A stretch of 64,000 bases of DNA from an uncultured Lachnospiraceae bacterium (GCA_910579865.1 CAJTXA010000007.1:1-64000), one strand, 5' to 3'; counted from the stretch's first letter, positions 37,185 to 47,801 are shown. Notes: generated by a model from the sequence alone, not told the origin. Translations and numbers: made by a program.

Positions 37185-38978
37185 ATGAAAAATATTAAGA
37201 ATAATTTATTTATGCTTCGTATTATTTGGTCGGCAGCTCCAAAAAGGATTCTATGGGAGTTACTTTCTGTATGTGCCAGTTGTAGTATAGGAATGATATA
37301 TACCCTGTTCTTTTTACGGTTTATTATTGTATGTATGGAACAAAAGCTAACATTTTCTTTGATTATTGTCTGTATTGTAGGATATTTTGCTGCTTGTGTT
37401 GTATCAAGCTGTTGCAGTGTATATTTAAAACAAGTAGTAGTGCCGCAGACAAATGTATTAATTCAGTCAAAACTAATGGATCTAATCTATCAGCAGGCAT
37501 TGCGAGTGGATCTTTCCTGCTATGAGAATCCGAAGTTTTATGATACTTATACACAGGCAAATGAAGAGGTATTGACACGTACAACGGAGATTTTAGGTAC
37601 AATGTCTTTTCTTATAGAAATTATAATTTCTATGATTGGGTTTGGGACAGCCGTTTTAATTTATGAACCATTTATTCTTCCATTTTTAATTGTGTCTATG
37701 TTAATTGTGCAGATGGTTCAGAGAAAATTTGTAGATGCAAGATATACAAGACGAAAGAAAACAGTAGGGGAAAGACGGAAGATGGATTATGTAAAACGAA
37801 TTGTTTATTTGCAGGACTATGCAAAAGATTTGCGTCTTACTAATATTTTTTCCCCAATTTTGCGAAATTTTCATGAAGCGGCAGAAAGCAGTCGAATGGT
37901 TTCAAAAAAGTATGGAAAACGTGCTGGAATTTATCGGATTTTTAGCAGTATGATTTCCAGTCTTACCGTGTTTCTTGGGATTCAGGGAATTATAATTTAT
38001 CGCTATTTGGTATTAAACCAGTATAGCTTTGGAGTGCTGACAACTGTATTAAATGCTGCAAGTGCATTGGATGGCTGTTTAAGTGATTTAATATGGGCTG
38101 CTGCTAGATTAAATGAAAATGGCGTATTTATTCAGAATTTTAGAGAGTTTTTAACTTATCAGCCAAAGATGGTAGAGAAACCAGATGGAATTGTACCACA
38201 AAATGGAGCACATGAGTTAGAGTTAAAGGGAGTTTCTTTTTGGTATGAAGGTGCTAAAAAACCAGTGCTGCACAATATTAATATGAAGATTTTGGCAGGA
38301 CAAAAGATTGCTCTTGTAGGACATAATGGTGCCGGCAAGTCTACTTTAGTAAAACTTTTTATGCGTCTATATGATGTTTCTGAAGGAGAGATTCTTTTAG
38401 ATGGTGTTAATATTAAGGAATATCATGCAAAGGGATATCGTCGTTTATTTGGAACAATTTTTCAAGATTTTAAAGTATTTGCTGCGACAGTAACAGAAAA
38501 TGTTTTGTTAAAACCAATCACAGATAGAGAAGAGGAAGAACAAGCAAAGAAAGCTTTGCAAGAAAGCGGGATTTATGAAAAAATAAAAAGTTTTCCAAAT
38601 GGGATGAATCGTATTTTGACAAAAGAGTTTGACGAAGATGGAATTTTGATGTCAGGAGGAGAGTCACAAAAGTTGGCGATTGCACGAGTTTTTGCAAAAG
38701 AGAGCAGTATTGCTATATTAGATGAACCTTCTAGTGCGTTAGACCCAATTAGTGAATATGAAATTTTTGAAAATATGATGGAAGCTTGTAAGGGAAAGAC
38801 AGTAATTTTTGTGTCACATCGCCTTTCTTCGGCTACTCTTGCCGATCGGGTTTATTTATTGGAAAAGGGGGAGATTGTAGAGGAGGGAAGTCATCAGGAG
38901 TTAATGGAGCAAAATGGAAAATATGCGCAAATGTTTTTAAAACAAGCAGAAAAATATAGAGAGGAGGAAACAGCATGA
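37185..38978 (+). CDS. ABC exporter subunit A (membrane domain plus ATPase)
   Basis: ATG at 37185 is preferred because AAAGGAAAAGAGG precedes it; ATG at 37137 has no site. The 597-residue half-transporter has six membrane helices in the first 300 residues and an ATPase domain with Walker A GHNGAGKST, signature MSGGESQ and Walker B LDEPSSALDPISEYE. It overlaps the next exporter gene by 4 bp and is about 35-40% similar to it by eye, so the two probably form a heterodimer. Both Walker B glutamates are present. The substrate is unknown. Confidence 0.87.
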   Translation: MKNIKNNLFMLRIIWSAAPKRILWELLSVCASCSIGMIYTLFFLRFIIVCMEQKLTFSLIIVCIVGYFAACVVSSCCSVYLKQVVVPQTNVLIQSKLMDLIYQQALRVDLSCYENPKFYDTYTQANEEVLTRTTEILGTMSFLIEIIISMIGFGTAVLIYEPFILPFLIVSMLIVQMVQRKFVDARYTRRKKTVGERRKMDYVKRIVYLQDYAKDLRLTNIFSPILRNFHEAAESSRMVSKKYGKRAGIYRIFSSMISSLTVFLGIQGIIIYRYLVLNQYSFGVLTTVLNAASALDGCLSDLIWAAARLNENGVFIQNFREFLTYQPKMVEKPDGIVPQNGAHELELKGVSFWYEGAKKPVLHNINMKILAGQKIALVGHNGAGKSTLVKLFMRLYDVSEGEILLDGVNIKEYHAKGYRRLFGTIFQDFKVFAATVTENVLLKPITDREEEEQAKKALQESGIYEKIKSFPNGMNRILTKEFDEDGILMSGGESQKLAIARVFAKESSIAILDEPSSALDPISEYEIFENMMEACKGKTVIFVSHRLSSATLADRVYLLEKGEIVEEGSHQELMEQNGKYAQMFLKQAEKYREEETA

Positions 38979-40801
38979 AAGAGAATTTAAAGATAGAAAA
39001 CGAAGATAAAACAAAGCTGAGTTGGAAAGAAAGTTGGGAAAATATTCGTATGATTCTTGGATATTATCATCGGTTTACTCCTTTTTATTTTTATATTTAT
39101 ACTGCCTATGTATTTTTGGTTTCATTTGTTTGGGTGGCGACAGGTTCCTATTCGCTGAAATTTATTTTTGATGCATTAGAGCAAAGGAAAAGCTTTCAAG
39201 AGATTTTTTTATTTTTGAGTTTGATGTCAGGATTGATGATTTTTCGAAATATTGCTGGAGCCTATCTGGTGGAGTATTTGGAACCAACTGCACATATTAC
39301 AATGACAGAAAAATTGCGGGCAGAATTATTTGAAAAGGCGGCGAAGATGGATCTTGCCTATTATGAAACCCCAAAGTTTTATACAGATTTTGTATGGGCA
39401 GCTTCTCAGGCAGATGTAAAATGTCAGCAGGTTTTAGGGGCGTATATGAATTTTATGGCACGGGTTTCGGAACTGTTGTTTTTAGGAGGATTGATGGTAG
39501 CTTTAGATCCGATATTGATTTTGTTTGCTTTGGCAACAGCGGCGGTTCGCTTGCTGTGCAATTCAAAATTAGTAAAATATCGTTATCAGTTAGATCTGAA
39601 AGCAAAACCGATTGAACGGGAACGGGATTACAGCCAAAGAATTTTTTATTTAAGTGATTATGCAAAAGAAATTCGTCTTTCTGATGTTCATAAGATTCTA
39701 TATCAACGTTTTGTATCTGCGACACAAAGGATGAAAGAAATTTACCAAAAAGGAGGAAAGAAACTAGCAAAGATATCTGGAATTTCTAATATTGCTCAGG
39801 ACTTTTTTCTAAATTGCCTAATACTTCTTTATCTTGCCTATGAGATCACAATCGCACATCGGATTACAATAGGAGATTTTGCAGCTTTAATTGGAGCAAC
39901 CAATCGTTTTGCAGCTCGTATGCGGCAATTGGTAGATGTAATGATGTCAACAACAGAAGCGGCACTTTATGTAGAAAAGTTTAAAAAATTTCTTTCCTAT
40001 CAGCCTAAAATTGAAGGTCAGGATGGGGTAGAGCCAGAAGAAGGGATACAACCCATTTGTTTAAAAAATGTTTCGTTTACTTATGAGGGAGAGACACAAC
40101 CAAGTTTGCAGCAGATTAATATGACAATCCGTCCTTTGGAAAAAATAGCGATTGTGGGATATAATGGGGCAGGTAAATCAACATTGATTAAACTTTTTAT
40201 GCGGCTTTATGATGTAACAGAAGGAACGATCTATTTGGGCAATACGGATATTCGAAAGATTAAAACAGATTCCTATCGAAAGAAGTTTGGAGCAGTTTTT
40301 CAAGATTTTCAAATCTTTGCCGCTTCTTTAGGAGAGAATGTAGCAATGGATTTTATAAAAGAGGGGGAACGAGAAAAGATTTTGGAGGCATTGTGCCATA
40401 GTGGGATGAAAGAGAAAGTAGAAACGTTTCCAAAAGGAATTGATACTGCCCTTACAAAAGAATTTCAAGAAGATGGACAGAATCTTTCAGGTGGAGAGGC
40501 ACAGAAAACGGCGATTGCCAGAGTATTTTTACGGCCTTATCAGTATGTGATTATGGATGAACCTTCCAGTGCATTAGATCCCATTAGTGAATATAATTTA
40601 AATCAGAATATGTTAGAGATTGCGAAAGATAAGACAGTAATCTTTATTTCACACCGATTGTCTACTACTTGTATGGCAGATCGTATTTATATGTTAGAGA
40701 AAGGAAGAATTATTGAAGAAGGAACACACCATGAACTAATGGAGTTGAAAGGAAAGTATGCGGAGATGTTTTGGAAGCAGGCAGGAAAATATCAGGGATA
40801 G
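38975..40801 (+). CDS. ABC exporter subunit B (membrane domain plus ATPase)
   Basis: This 608-residue half-transporter has six membrane helices and an ATPase with Walker A GYNGAGKST, signature LSGGEAQ and Walker B MDEPSSALDPISEYN. It starts in the ATGA overlap with subunit A. The close parallel of motifs (DVxEGxIxLxxxxI, FQDFxxFAA) in both subunits indicates an old duplication. Heterodimeric exporters of this type in gut Firmicutes handle drugs, lipids or peptides. Confidence 0.88.
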   Translation: MKENLKIENEDKTKLSWKESWENIRMILGYYHRFTPFYFYIYTAYVFLVSFVWVATGSYSLKFIFDALEQRKSFQEIFLFLSLMSGLMIFRNIAGAYLVEYLEPTAHITMTEKLRAELFEKAAKMDLAYYETPKFYTDFVWAASQADVKCQQVLGAYMNFMARVSELLFLGGLMVALDPILILFALATAAVRLLCNSKLVKYRYQLDLKAKPIERERDYSQRIFYLSDYAKEIRLSDVHKILYQRFVSATQRMKEIYQKGGKKLAKISGISNIAQDFFLNCLILLYLAYEITIAHRITIGDFAALIGATNRFAARMRQLVDVMMSTTEAALYVEKFKKFLSYQPKIEGQDGVEPEEGIQPICLKNVSFTYEGETQPSLQQINMTIRPLEKIAIVGYNGAGKSTLIKLFMRLYDVTEGTIYLGNTDIRKIKTDSYRKKFGAVFQDFQIFAASLGENVAMDFIKEGEREKILEALCHSGMKEKVETFPKGIDTALTKEFQEDGQNLSGGEAQKTAIARVFLRPYQYVIMDEPSSALDPISEYNLNQNMLEIAKDKTVIFISHRLSTTCMADRIYMLEKGRIIEEGTHHELMELKGKYAEMFWKQAGKYQG

Positions 40802-40982
40802 AAAAGTTTTCTTAAGAAGATATTAATGGATTATTAAATTAATGTAAACTCTTTTTTAAAGACATGACGGGATAAAATTTCTGTGATAAAATACAAGAAT
40901 CCTGAATATGAAATAGGTGTGTATGCCTAAAAAAGAAACAGGGGAAAAAATACAAGTTTTGAAAGGGAAGAAAGGAAAGAGT

Positions 40983-42764
40983 ATGGCAGAGAAAAAGAAA
41001 CCGGGAGCTTCTATTCTGAAATGGATAAAGAAGCATAAAAAGTTGCTGATTGTGGTAGTACTGCTTTTGATTGGTGTAGGCGTAATACGAAATAATATCA
41101 AAAAACAGCAGGAAAGGGTAGCAGCACTTTTGCAGAATCAGATTAAAACAGCAACCATTGAAAAACGTTCGATTATCAGTTATATCAGTACAACTGGAAA
41201 AGTGGAAAGTGTGGAATCGAGAGAAATTACTTCCTCTTTAACGGGATATGATGTTGCTCAGGTTTATGTGGAAGTGGGAGATTTGGTACAAGAAGGGGAT
41301 TTATTACTTTCTTTTGATACAGATGATATTTTAGATGATATATCTGATGTTTATACCGATATTTCAAATATCAATCGTCAGAACCAGATTGCAATAGAGC
41401 AGGCACAAAGAAATTATGATGCAGCGCAAACTTCAAATGAAGAACAGGCAAACAGTATGAATGATACCATTACGGATGCAAAGAAAAAGTTGGATGAAGC
41501 GCTGGAGGATAAATTGGCTTATGAGAAACAGAGAATGGCAGATGAGGCCTATGTGACAGCAGCATTAAATGCATGGAATGAAGTAAAAAGTGATTATGAA
41601 GCAATGAAATTAGAATATGAAAATCTAACTGCGGAAGTAACAAAGGCACAGACGGAGTTAGCAGATGCCAATTCTATTTTAAAGATGGCACAGATGGACT
41701 TAGAAGATTATAAAAGAGATAATGAAGATGAGTTTGATGAGGTGACAGGAAAAATTCTAGATGAAGCAAGTGGAGCAGCATATAGAAAAAAGGAAGCAGT
41801 GGAAAAGGCACAAGAAGAGGCGAATTATTTTCAGTCTGAATATGAAAAATCTAGTATGAAATATAATGAACTAAAGGACGAGTATGCAGATGCCACTACC
41901 ATTTATAATCAGCTTCAGGCAGATTATGAGGCGGCAGTAAATGCTTGGACTGCATCAGAAAAACAGTTGGATTCACAAAGGGATTTGATTGAAACTTTAG
42001 AAGATACTTATGAAGACGCTTTGGATAATCAGATAACACAAGAGAGAAATAATACGAATTCTTTATTGACTTCAGAAGATCAGATTGAACTGCAGCAGTT
42101 AAGTGGAGCAAATAGTGTAAAATCCTTACAGGATAAGTTGTCATCCTATCAAAAAAATTTAGAAAAGACAGAAATAAAAGCACCATTTTCTGGAACAATT
42201 ACGGATGTAAAAGTGGATCCAGGAGATACCTATACAACTGGTACTTTAGTTACACTGCAAGATTGCAGTGAATTGATCGTTGTTACAGAAGTAGATGAGT
42301 ATGATATTAGTACCATTAAAAATGGGATGCGTGCAGTAATTAAAACAGATGCAACAAGAGAGGATGAATTGGAGGGAAAGGTTAGCTTTATAGCACCAAC
42401 TCCAACACAAGGTGGAAATTCAGTTACATATCGTGTAGAGATTACACTGGATCAGCAAGAGGAACGATTACGACTTGGAATGACAGCTAAGACAAATCTT
42501 GTAATGGAGGATAAGGAAAATATATTGACTGTTCCATATGATGCCATTTTAAGTGATGCAGAAGGAAAAAGCTATATTACCCTTATGGAGCCAGCAGAGG
42601 ATGGTACAACTGCACGAAGAGATGTCTATGTAACAGTTGGGACAGAAGGAGATTACTATGTTGAAATCAGCGGAGAAGAGGAGCTGGAGGGAAAAGAAGT
42701 TCTGATACCAGACGCTGGCGGTAATGCATTAGAAGATATGATGTCGTTGATGATGGGAGAGTAA
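40983..42764 (+). CDS. MacA/HlyD-like efflux adaptor
   Basis: ATG at 40983 has GAAAGGAAAG upstream, and the 593-residue protein then has a sensible start; the ATG at 40917 does not. There is one membrane helix near residues 16-33 (LLIVVVLLLIGVGVI), a lipoyl-like beta hairpin (ISTTGKVESVESREI), a long coiled-coil hairpin (150-390, rich in Ala, Glu and Gln), the second lipoyl half (IKAPFSGTITDVKVDPGD) and a beta-barrel domain (LRLGMTAKTNLVM). It bridges the MacB-like permease to the wall or outside. It forms an operon with the next three genes. Confidence 0.88.
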   Translation: MAEKKKPGASILKWIKKHKKLLIVVVLLLIGVGVIRNNIKKQQERVAALLQNQIKTATIEKRSIISYISTTGKVESVESREITSSLTGYDVAQVYVEVGDLVQEGDLLLSFDTDDILDDISDVYTDISNINRQNQIAIEQAQRNYDAAQTSNEEQANSMNDTITDAKKKLDEALEDKLAYEKQRMADEAYVTAALNAWNEVKSDYEAMKLEYENLTAEVTKAQTELADANSILKMAQMDLEDYKRDNEDEFDEVTGKILDEASGAAYRKKEAVEKAQEEANYFQSEYEKSSMKYNELKDEYADATTIYNQLQADYEAAVNAWTASEKQLDSQRDLIETLEDTYEDALDNQITQERNNTNSLLTSEDQIELQQLSGANSVKSLQDKLSSYQKNLEKTEIKAPFSGTITDVKVDPGDTYTTGTLVTLQDCSELIVVTEVDEYDISTIKNGMRAVIKTDATREDELEGKVSFIAPTPTQGGNSVTYRVEITLDQQEERLRLGMTAKTNLVMEDKENILTVPYDAILSDAEGKSYITLMEPAEDGTTARRDVYVTVGTEGDYYVEISGEEELEGKEVLIPDAGGNALEDMMSLMMGE

Positions 42765-42772
42765 AGAACAAA

Positions 42773-43501
42773 ATGGGACAGGAATCAGAAAAGAAAACAG
42801 TGATTGATCTGCACGGCATTATTAAACGTTTTTACATAGGAGAACCAAATGAATTAGAGATTTTACATGGGATTGATTTAAATGTACAAGAAGGTGAATT
42901 TGTTTCCGTTGTGGGTGCGTCCGGTTCAGGAAAGTCAACTTTAATGAATATTATCGGAGCTTTGGATCGCCCAACAGAAGGCAGCTATTATTTGGATGGA
43001 CTAGATATTACAAAAGCAAAAGATAATGAACTGTCACGGATTCGAAATCACAAAATTGGATTTGTATTTCAAACATATAATTTGGTTGCTAGAACAAGTG
43101 CATTAAAAAATGTAGAATTACCGATGTTATATGCTGGTGTAGGAAAATCGGAACGTACAAAACGAGCAAAGTATTTGCTAAAAATGGTAGGGATGGAGGA
43201 ACGAATGCAGCATACACCAGATGAACTTTCTGGTGGGCAAAAGCAGAGAGTAGCGATTGCAAGGGCGATGGCAAACGATCCAGCGATTATTCTGGCTGAT
43301 GAGCCAACTGGAGCTTTGGATTCAAAAACAGGGCGTTTGGTTATGGATATCTTTCATCAATTAAATAAAGAACAGAGAAAGACGATTGTATTAATTACAC
43401 ATTCCAATGAACTTGCTGAAGAAACCGAACGAATTGTGACTTTAAAAGATGGACAGATTATTAGCGAACGGGAAGGGAGTGGGGAACGTGCTGTTTTTTG
43501 A
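42773..43501 (+). CDS. MacB/LolD-like ABC ATPase
   Basis: This 242-residue ATPase has Walker [11 protein letters not shown]-loop [10 protein letters not shown], signature LSGGQKQR and Walker [17 protein letters not shown], all in the MacB/LolD pattern. It begins 8 bp after the adaptor gene and overlaps the permease gene by 14 bp. Confidence 0.93.
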   Translation: MGQESEKKTVIDLHGIIKRFYIGEPNELEILHGIDLNVQEGEFVSVVGASGSGKSTLMNIIGALDRPTEGSYYLDGLDITKAKDNELSRIRNHKIGFVFQTYNLVARTSALKNVELPMLYAGVGKSERTKRAKYLLKMVGMEERMQHTPDELSGGQKQRVAIARAMANDPAIILADEPTGALDSKTGRLVMDIFHQLNKEQRKTIVLITHSNELAEETERIVTLKDGQIISEREGSGERAVF

Positions 43502-44777
43502 AAATATTTCTATGGCATTATCGAGTTTAATGGCAAATAAGATGCGGGCACTTTTAACGATGCTTGGTATTATTATTGGTATTACTTCGGTTATTGCCAT
43601 AATGACAGTAGGAAATTCGCTGGAAAGCACAATTACTTCTTCTATGCAGTCAATGGGAGCATCGGATATTACCGTTTATTTAAAGTATAAAAATCAAGAA
43701 GTAGAGACTGGTGCAAGTGGAATGAAATATGATTCAGTATCAAAAACAAGAGAGATACTAGAAAGTGATTTGATTAATGAGGAGATGATACAAGGGTTTA
43801 AGGAAGCTTATCAGGATTCTATTGTAGGGATTTCTCTAACTGAGGTAACAGGAAGTGGTCAAGTGGTAATTGGTAAAAATTATGCAAATGTTACAGTAAT
43901 TGGAGTAAATAAGGATTATTTTCTTTCTACAGATGTAAAAATATTGTCAGGAAGAACACTAAATGAGACAGATTATTTAAATGGCAGAAAAGTGGCATTA
44001 GTAACCGATAAACTGGTGAACAATCTTTTTAATGGAGATGTAAAAGCAGCAGTAGGAAAGGAAATTGAAGTAAAAGATGCACAAGGTTATTCTCACTATA
44101 CGATTGCTGGAGTATATGAGCATCAGGAAAATCCAATGATGGTAAGTACTTCTTCTGAAAAGGATATAAACACGTATTTGTATGTTCCTTTAAAAACAGC
44201 ACAGTCAAGAAACCATTCTTCTGGTGGATTTGAGTCAATTTCTATTATTGCAGGGCAAAATGCAGATAGCAATCAGATGATACTAGATGCAAAAAATTAT
44301 TTTAATGCCTATTATCGAAATAATCATTATTATGATGTAGGAGCATTTAGTATGTCAAGTATGATTTCAGCTATGGCAACAATGATGGATACCGTAACCC
44401 TTGCAATTGGAGTAATTGCTGGTATTTCTCTTTTAGTTGGCGGAGTTGGAGTAATGAATATTATGTTGGTGTCTATTACAGAGAGAACAAGAGAAATTGG
44501 AACACGAAAAGCACTTGGAGCACCAAATAGTTCCATTCGTCTGCAGTTTATTATGGAATCTATGGTAATCTGTTTAATTGGTGGAATGATTGGTGTAGGA
44601 CTTGGGGTGGCACTTGGAATATTTGCCTCCAATTTGCTTGGTTATCCGGCAGAACCTACGATATTTAGCATTATATTGTCATTAGGATTCTCTATGACAA
44701 TAGGAGTATTTTTTGGATATTATCCAGCAAATAAAGCTGCGAAGTTGGACCCAATTGAGGCACTGCGTTATGAATAA
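43488..44777 (+). CDS. MacB-like ABC permease
   Basis: GTG at 43488 is chosen since GGAAGGGAGTGGGG lies just upstream and the protein then starts [20 protein letters not shown], as MacB permeases do. The 429-residue protein has one N-terminal helix, a large outer domain (60-300) and three C-terminal helices with the FtsX motif ERTREIGTRKALGAPNSSI. With the adaptor and ATPase it forms a tripartite-like exporter of the kind that secretes peptides or gives drug resistance in Firmicutes. Confidence 0.92.
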   Translation: MLFFENISMALSSLMANKMRALLTMLGIIIGITSVIAIMTVGNSLESTITSSMQSMGASDITVYLKYKNQEVETGASGMKYDSVSKTREILESDLINEEMIQGFKEAYQDSIVGISLTEVTGSGQVVIGKNYANVTVIGVNKDYFLSTDVKILSGRTLNETDYLNGRKVALVTDKLVNNLFNGDVKAAVGKEIEVKDAQGYSHYTIAGVYEHQENPMMVSTSSEKDINTYLYVPLKTAQSRNHSSGGFESISIIAGQNADSNQMILDAKNYFNAYYRNNHYYDVGAFSMSSMISAMATMMDTVTLAIGVIAGISLLVGGVGVMNIMLVSITERTREIGTRKALGAPNSSIRLQFIMESMVICLIGGMIGVGLGVALGIFASNLLGYPAEPTIFSIILSLGFSMTIGVFFGYYPANKAAKLDPIEALRYE

Positions 44778-44808
44778 TAAGAATAGTGAAAAGAGAAAGG
44801 ATAAAAAC

Positions 44809-45411
44809 ATGAGAAAAAAAGTATTGGCTTTACTGGCAATCTTTGGAATTATAATAGGAATATTGGGAAGTCATACTACAATCAGTATGGCAGAAAAGGA
44901 AGTACTTTCTCATATTGAAGTGGTTTATACTGGCTCTGTTCTAACAGTTGGCGGATATGTGGATAAAGAGGACTTTCAGGTAAAAGCCTATTATCGAAAT
45001 GGGGAAAGAACCATTGGACGGATTGTTCGGATTACAGAAGTAGAAGATTTTGATATTTTGCAATATACCTTGACAAGTGGTGCAAATACGATTACTGTAT
45101 CTTATACAGAGAAAGGAACTACTGTTGTAGGAAGATGTACAGTACCAGTTTCAGAAAGTGCGCCAGGATGGATTTATGATAAGGAAGCAGAAGCTTGGAC
45201 ATATCGGCTTGGAATAGATCTTATGGCAAAAGAACAGTGGGTTTTTGTAAAAGAAAACTGGTATTATATCGATAGTGAAGGATATATGACAACTGGCTGG
45301 ATCGAATTGAATGGAAGTTGGTACTATCTGCAAGAGGATGGTTCCTGTGCAGTCAATACACTTACTCCAGATGGGTATCGTGTAGATAAAGATGGTGTCT
45401 GGATACAATAG
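44809..45411 (+). CDS. Secreted choline-binding-repeat protein in the macAB operon
   Basis: ATG at 44809 has AAAGGAT upstream. The 200-residue protein has a signal peptide (KVLALLAIFGIIIGILG...), a beta domain (residues 32-115) that looks Ig-like (EVVYTGSVLTVGGYVDKEDF), and C-terminal aromatic repeats (WVFVKENWYYIDSEGYMTTG, then WYYLQEDGS). The repeats match the end of the 1514-residue surface protein, ending in the same TPDGYxVDKxGxW motif, so both bind the same wall polymer. It is co-transcribed with the exporter and could be its wall-side partner. Confidence 0.8.
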   Translation: MRKKVLALLAIFGIIIGILGSHTTISMAEKEVLSHIEVVYTGSVLTVGGYVDKEDFQVKAYYRNGERTIGRIVRITEVEDFDILQYTLTSGANTITVSYTEKGTTVVGRCTVPVSESAPGWIYDKEAEAWTYRLGIDLMAKEQWVFVKENWYYIDSEGYMTTGWIELNGSWYYLQEDGSCAVNTLTPDGYRVDKDGVWIQ

Positions 45412-45425
45412 GAGGAAAAAGAGGG

Positions 45426-46745
45426 ATGAAGGAAGAATATAAACCATATATTCGGTGGGGTGTTACAGTTATTGCCATTTTTTCGGCATGTGTGATTATT
45501 TTTTTCTTTTTACTGCGAATGGATTTCATTGTTCGTTTTTTTGGAAAGGCAACAGAGGCAGTGCAATCCATTATTTATGGATTGGTAATTGCTTTTATCT
45601 TACGTCCTGTGGCTTCTTTTTGGCAGAAAAAGGTAGAATGTTATTTAAATAAACATTTTCCAACAGAGGATGAAAAGAAAGAGAAAAAGCATCATGCAAT
45701 TGCGAAAGGAATTAGTGTTGCAATTGCAATGATGATTGCTTTACTTGTGATAGCGACTGTAATTGGAATGATTGGTCCTAGAGTAGTGGAAAGTATTAAA
45801 AATGTAGTAGCATCTTCTTCTGGATTCCTTGAAAAAATTGAACAGTGGGCATATGGCTTGCAAGAGAAACATCCAGATATTTTTACAGCAGGTGGAGAAG
45901 CATATGAAAAAGCAATTACTTATTTAGAGGATTGGGTAAATACCGATCTTTTAGGGTGGATGAATACATTTGTTACTGGATTTACAACATATGTAATTGG
46001 ATTTTTCAGTTCCTTAATGAACTGGATATTAGGATTAATTGTTGCAATTTATGCATTGGCAGAAAGAGAAGCATTTGATGGACAAGCAAAAAAGATAGTC
46101 TATGCACTTCTTCCAATTGAAAATGCAAATGTAGTAATTGAAATTGCAAGAAAAACAAATCAAATTTTTAGTGGTTTTATATCAGGAAAATTAATTGATT
46201 CTTTGATTATTGGAATTCTTTGCTTTTTCGGACTTTCTTTGCTTCGTATGCCTTATACACTTTTAATTAGTGTAATTGTTGGAGTAACAAATGTCATTCC
46301 TTTTTTTGGTCCTTATGTGGGAGCTGTTCCAAGTGCTTTTTTAATCCTTTTAGTAAATCCAATTCAGTGTTTGTATTTTATTCTTTTTATATTGGTTTTA
46401 CAACAAATTGATGGAAATATTATTGGGCCTAAGATTTTAGGAGATTCTACTGGATTATCAGCCTTTTGGGTAATTTTTTCTATTCTTTTATTTGGAGGAT
46501 TATTTGGCTTTGTTGGAATGGTAATTGGAGTACCTACTTTTGCTGTTATTTATTATTTGGTAAAAAAGGGAGTTGAGTATCTGCTTCGAAAAAAGAAATT
46601 ACCTGTAGAAACACAAGAGTATAATGGATTGTATCAAGTAGATGAAGAGCGAAAGGTAATTTTGTATTTTAAGGAGGAACAAAAGAAGGAAGAAAAAACA
46701 GTAGAGAATAAAACAGAGAAAAAGGTAGAAAAAGAAAGAAATTAA
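45426..46745 (+). CDS. AI-2E family (PerM-like) membrane protein
   Basis: This 439-residue protein has about eight membrane helices with the family pattern (GLVIAFILRPVA near the start, NVIPFFGPYVGAVPSAFLIL, QQIDGNIIGPKILGDSTGLS, GLFGFVGMVIGVPTFAVIY) and a charged Lys/Glu-rich tail. Family members export small molecules, in some cases autoinducer-2 or sodium in exchange for protons. The function here is not assignable. It follows the choline-binding gene by 14 bp and may be part of the same transcript. Confidence 0.88.
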   Translation: MKEEYKPYIRWGVTVIAIFSACVIIFFFLLRMDFIVRFFGKATEAVQSIIYGLVIAFILRPVASFWQKKVECYLNKHFPTEDEKKEKKHHAIAKGISVAIAMMIALLVIATVIGMIGPRVVESIKNVVASSSGFLEKIEQWAYGLQEKHPDIFTAGGEAYEKAITYLEDWVNTDLLGWMNTFVTGFTTYVIGFFSSLMNWILGLIVAIYALAEREAFDGQAKKIVYALLPIENANVVIEIARKTNQIFSGFISGKLIDSLIIGILCFFGLSLLRMPYTLLISVIVGVTNVIPFFGPYVGAVPSAFLILLVNPIQCLYFILFILVLQQIDGNIIGPKILGDSTGLSAFWVIFSILLFGGLFGFVGMVIGVPTFAVIYYLVKKGVEYLLRKKKLPVETQEYNGLYQVDEERKVILYFKEEQKKEEKTVENKTEKKVEKERN

Positions 46746-46757
46746 GAAAAAACAAAT

Positions 46758-46811
46758 CACACCAAATGTTTTAGCAAGATAAGACTAATTCATCTGGTGT
46801 GGTTATTTTTT
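46758..46811. terminator. Terminator between convergent genes
   Basis: CACACCA (46758-46764) pairs with TGGTGTG (46795-46801), extended by A-T pairs, with a T run at 46806-46811 on the forward strand. Confidence 0.75.
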
Positions 46812-46822
46812 GCTTAAAGATA

Positions 46823-47683
46823 TTATTTTTCCCAACGTCCAGAGCTGCCGCAAGGAAGAACAAGCCCTGTACTTTGTACAAGAAGACCAATTTCATCAGA
46901 TTGTACAGTTCCGCCAAATTTTGGTATAATTTCAGTACCAATCAGATAAGTTAAAACAGCAGGAGCAAAACCTGTGGTATAGGAGTTAATAAGGAAAAAA
47001 AGGGGTTGATTGGATAAAAGTTTCGCACAAAGCTTTACCAAAGGATGAATGGCATCTTCTACTTTCCAGATTTCCCCCTTTGGTCCTCTTCCATAGGAGG
47101 GAGGGTCCATAATAATAGCGTCATAGTGATTTTCTCTGCGAATCTCTCTCTCTACAAATTTTATACAATCGTCTACAATCCAACGGATAGGAGCTTCCTT
47201 TAAGCCTGAAGAAATGGCATTTTCTTTTGCCCATGTTACCATACCTTTTGATGCATCAACGTGTGTAACAGAAGCCCCTGCTTTTGCAGCTGCTAAAGTA
47301 GCCCCTCCTGTATAGGCAAATAAATTCAATAATTTAATAGGACGATTGGCTTTTTTTATTTTTTCAGAGAACCAGTCCCAATTGGCAGCCTGTTCTGGAA
47401 AAAGTCCAGTATGTTTAAACCGAAATGGTTTTAAATGAAACAGTAGTTCTTTGTAGTGAATCGACCATTGTTCTGGTAGCTGCAGAAATTCCCATTCTCC
47501 GCCGCCTTTTGTACTTCTATGATAGTGAGCATTTGGATGCTTCCATTCACTTAATACTTTTGGCGTATCCCAGATAATTTGGGGATCAGGGCGTATTAAA
47601 AGATAATCTCCCCAGCGTTCTAATTTTTCTCCTTTTGAAGTGTCAAGAATCATATAGTCTTTCCAATTATTTGCAATCCACAT
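46823..47683 (-). CDS. Class I SAM-dependent methyltransferase, RlmI/RlmK-like
   Basis: This 286-residue protein has the AdoMet motif LLNLFAYTGGATLAAAKAGA, an acidic motif (VTHVDASKGMVTWAKEN) and the catalytic-type MDPPSYGRGP. The arrangement resembles 23S rRNA cytosine-5 methyltransferases of the RlmI group, but the N-terminal PUA domain is absent and the usual catalytic cysteine pair is not evident. A nucleic acid or small-molecule substrate are both possible. It stands alone with its own promoter. Confidence 0.85.
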   Translation of the reverse strand: MWIANNWKDYMILDTSKGEKLERWGDYLLIRPDPQIIWDTPKVLSEWKHPNAHYHRSTKGGGEWEFLQLPEQWSIHYKELLFHLKPFRFKHTGLFPEQAANWDWFSEKIKKANRPIKLLNLFAYTGGATLAAAKAGASVTHVDASKGMVTWAKENAISSGLKEAPIRWIVDDCIKFVEREIRRENHYDAIIMDPPSYGRGPKGEIWKVEDAIHPLVKLCAKLLSNQPLFFLINSYTTGFAPAVLTYLIGTEIIPKFGGTVQSDEIGLLVQSTGLVLPCGSSGRWEK

Positions 47684-47801
47684 AGTATAGTCCTTATCTC
47701 TTTCTCGAAGTTTAATAGAAAACCTCGTTGTTATTTTATATTTGTCTTATTATATAGTGAGTCAGGAATCTCGTCAACTGATATGTTTTTCTTTTACTTT
47801 A

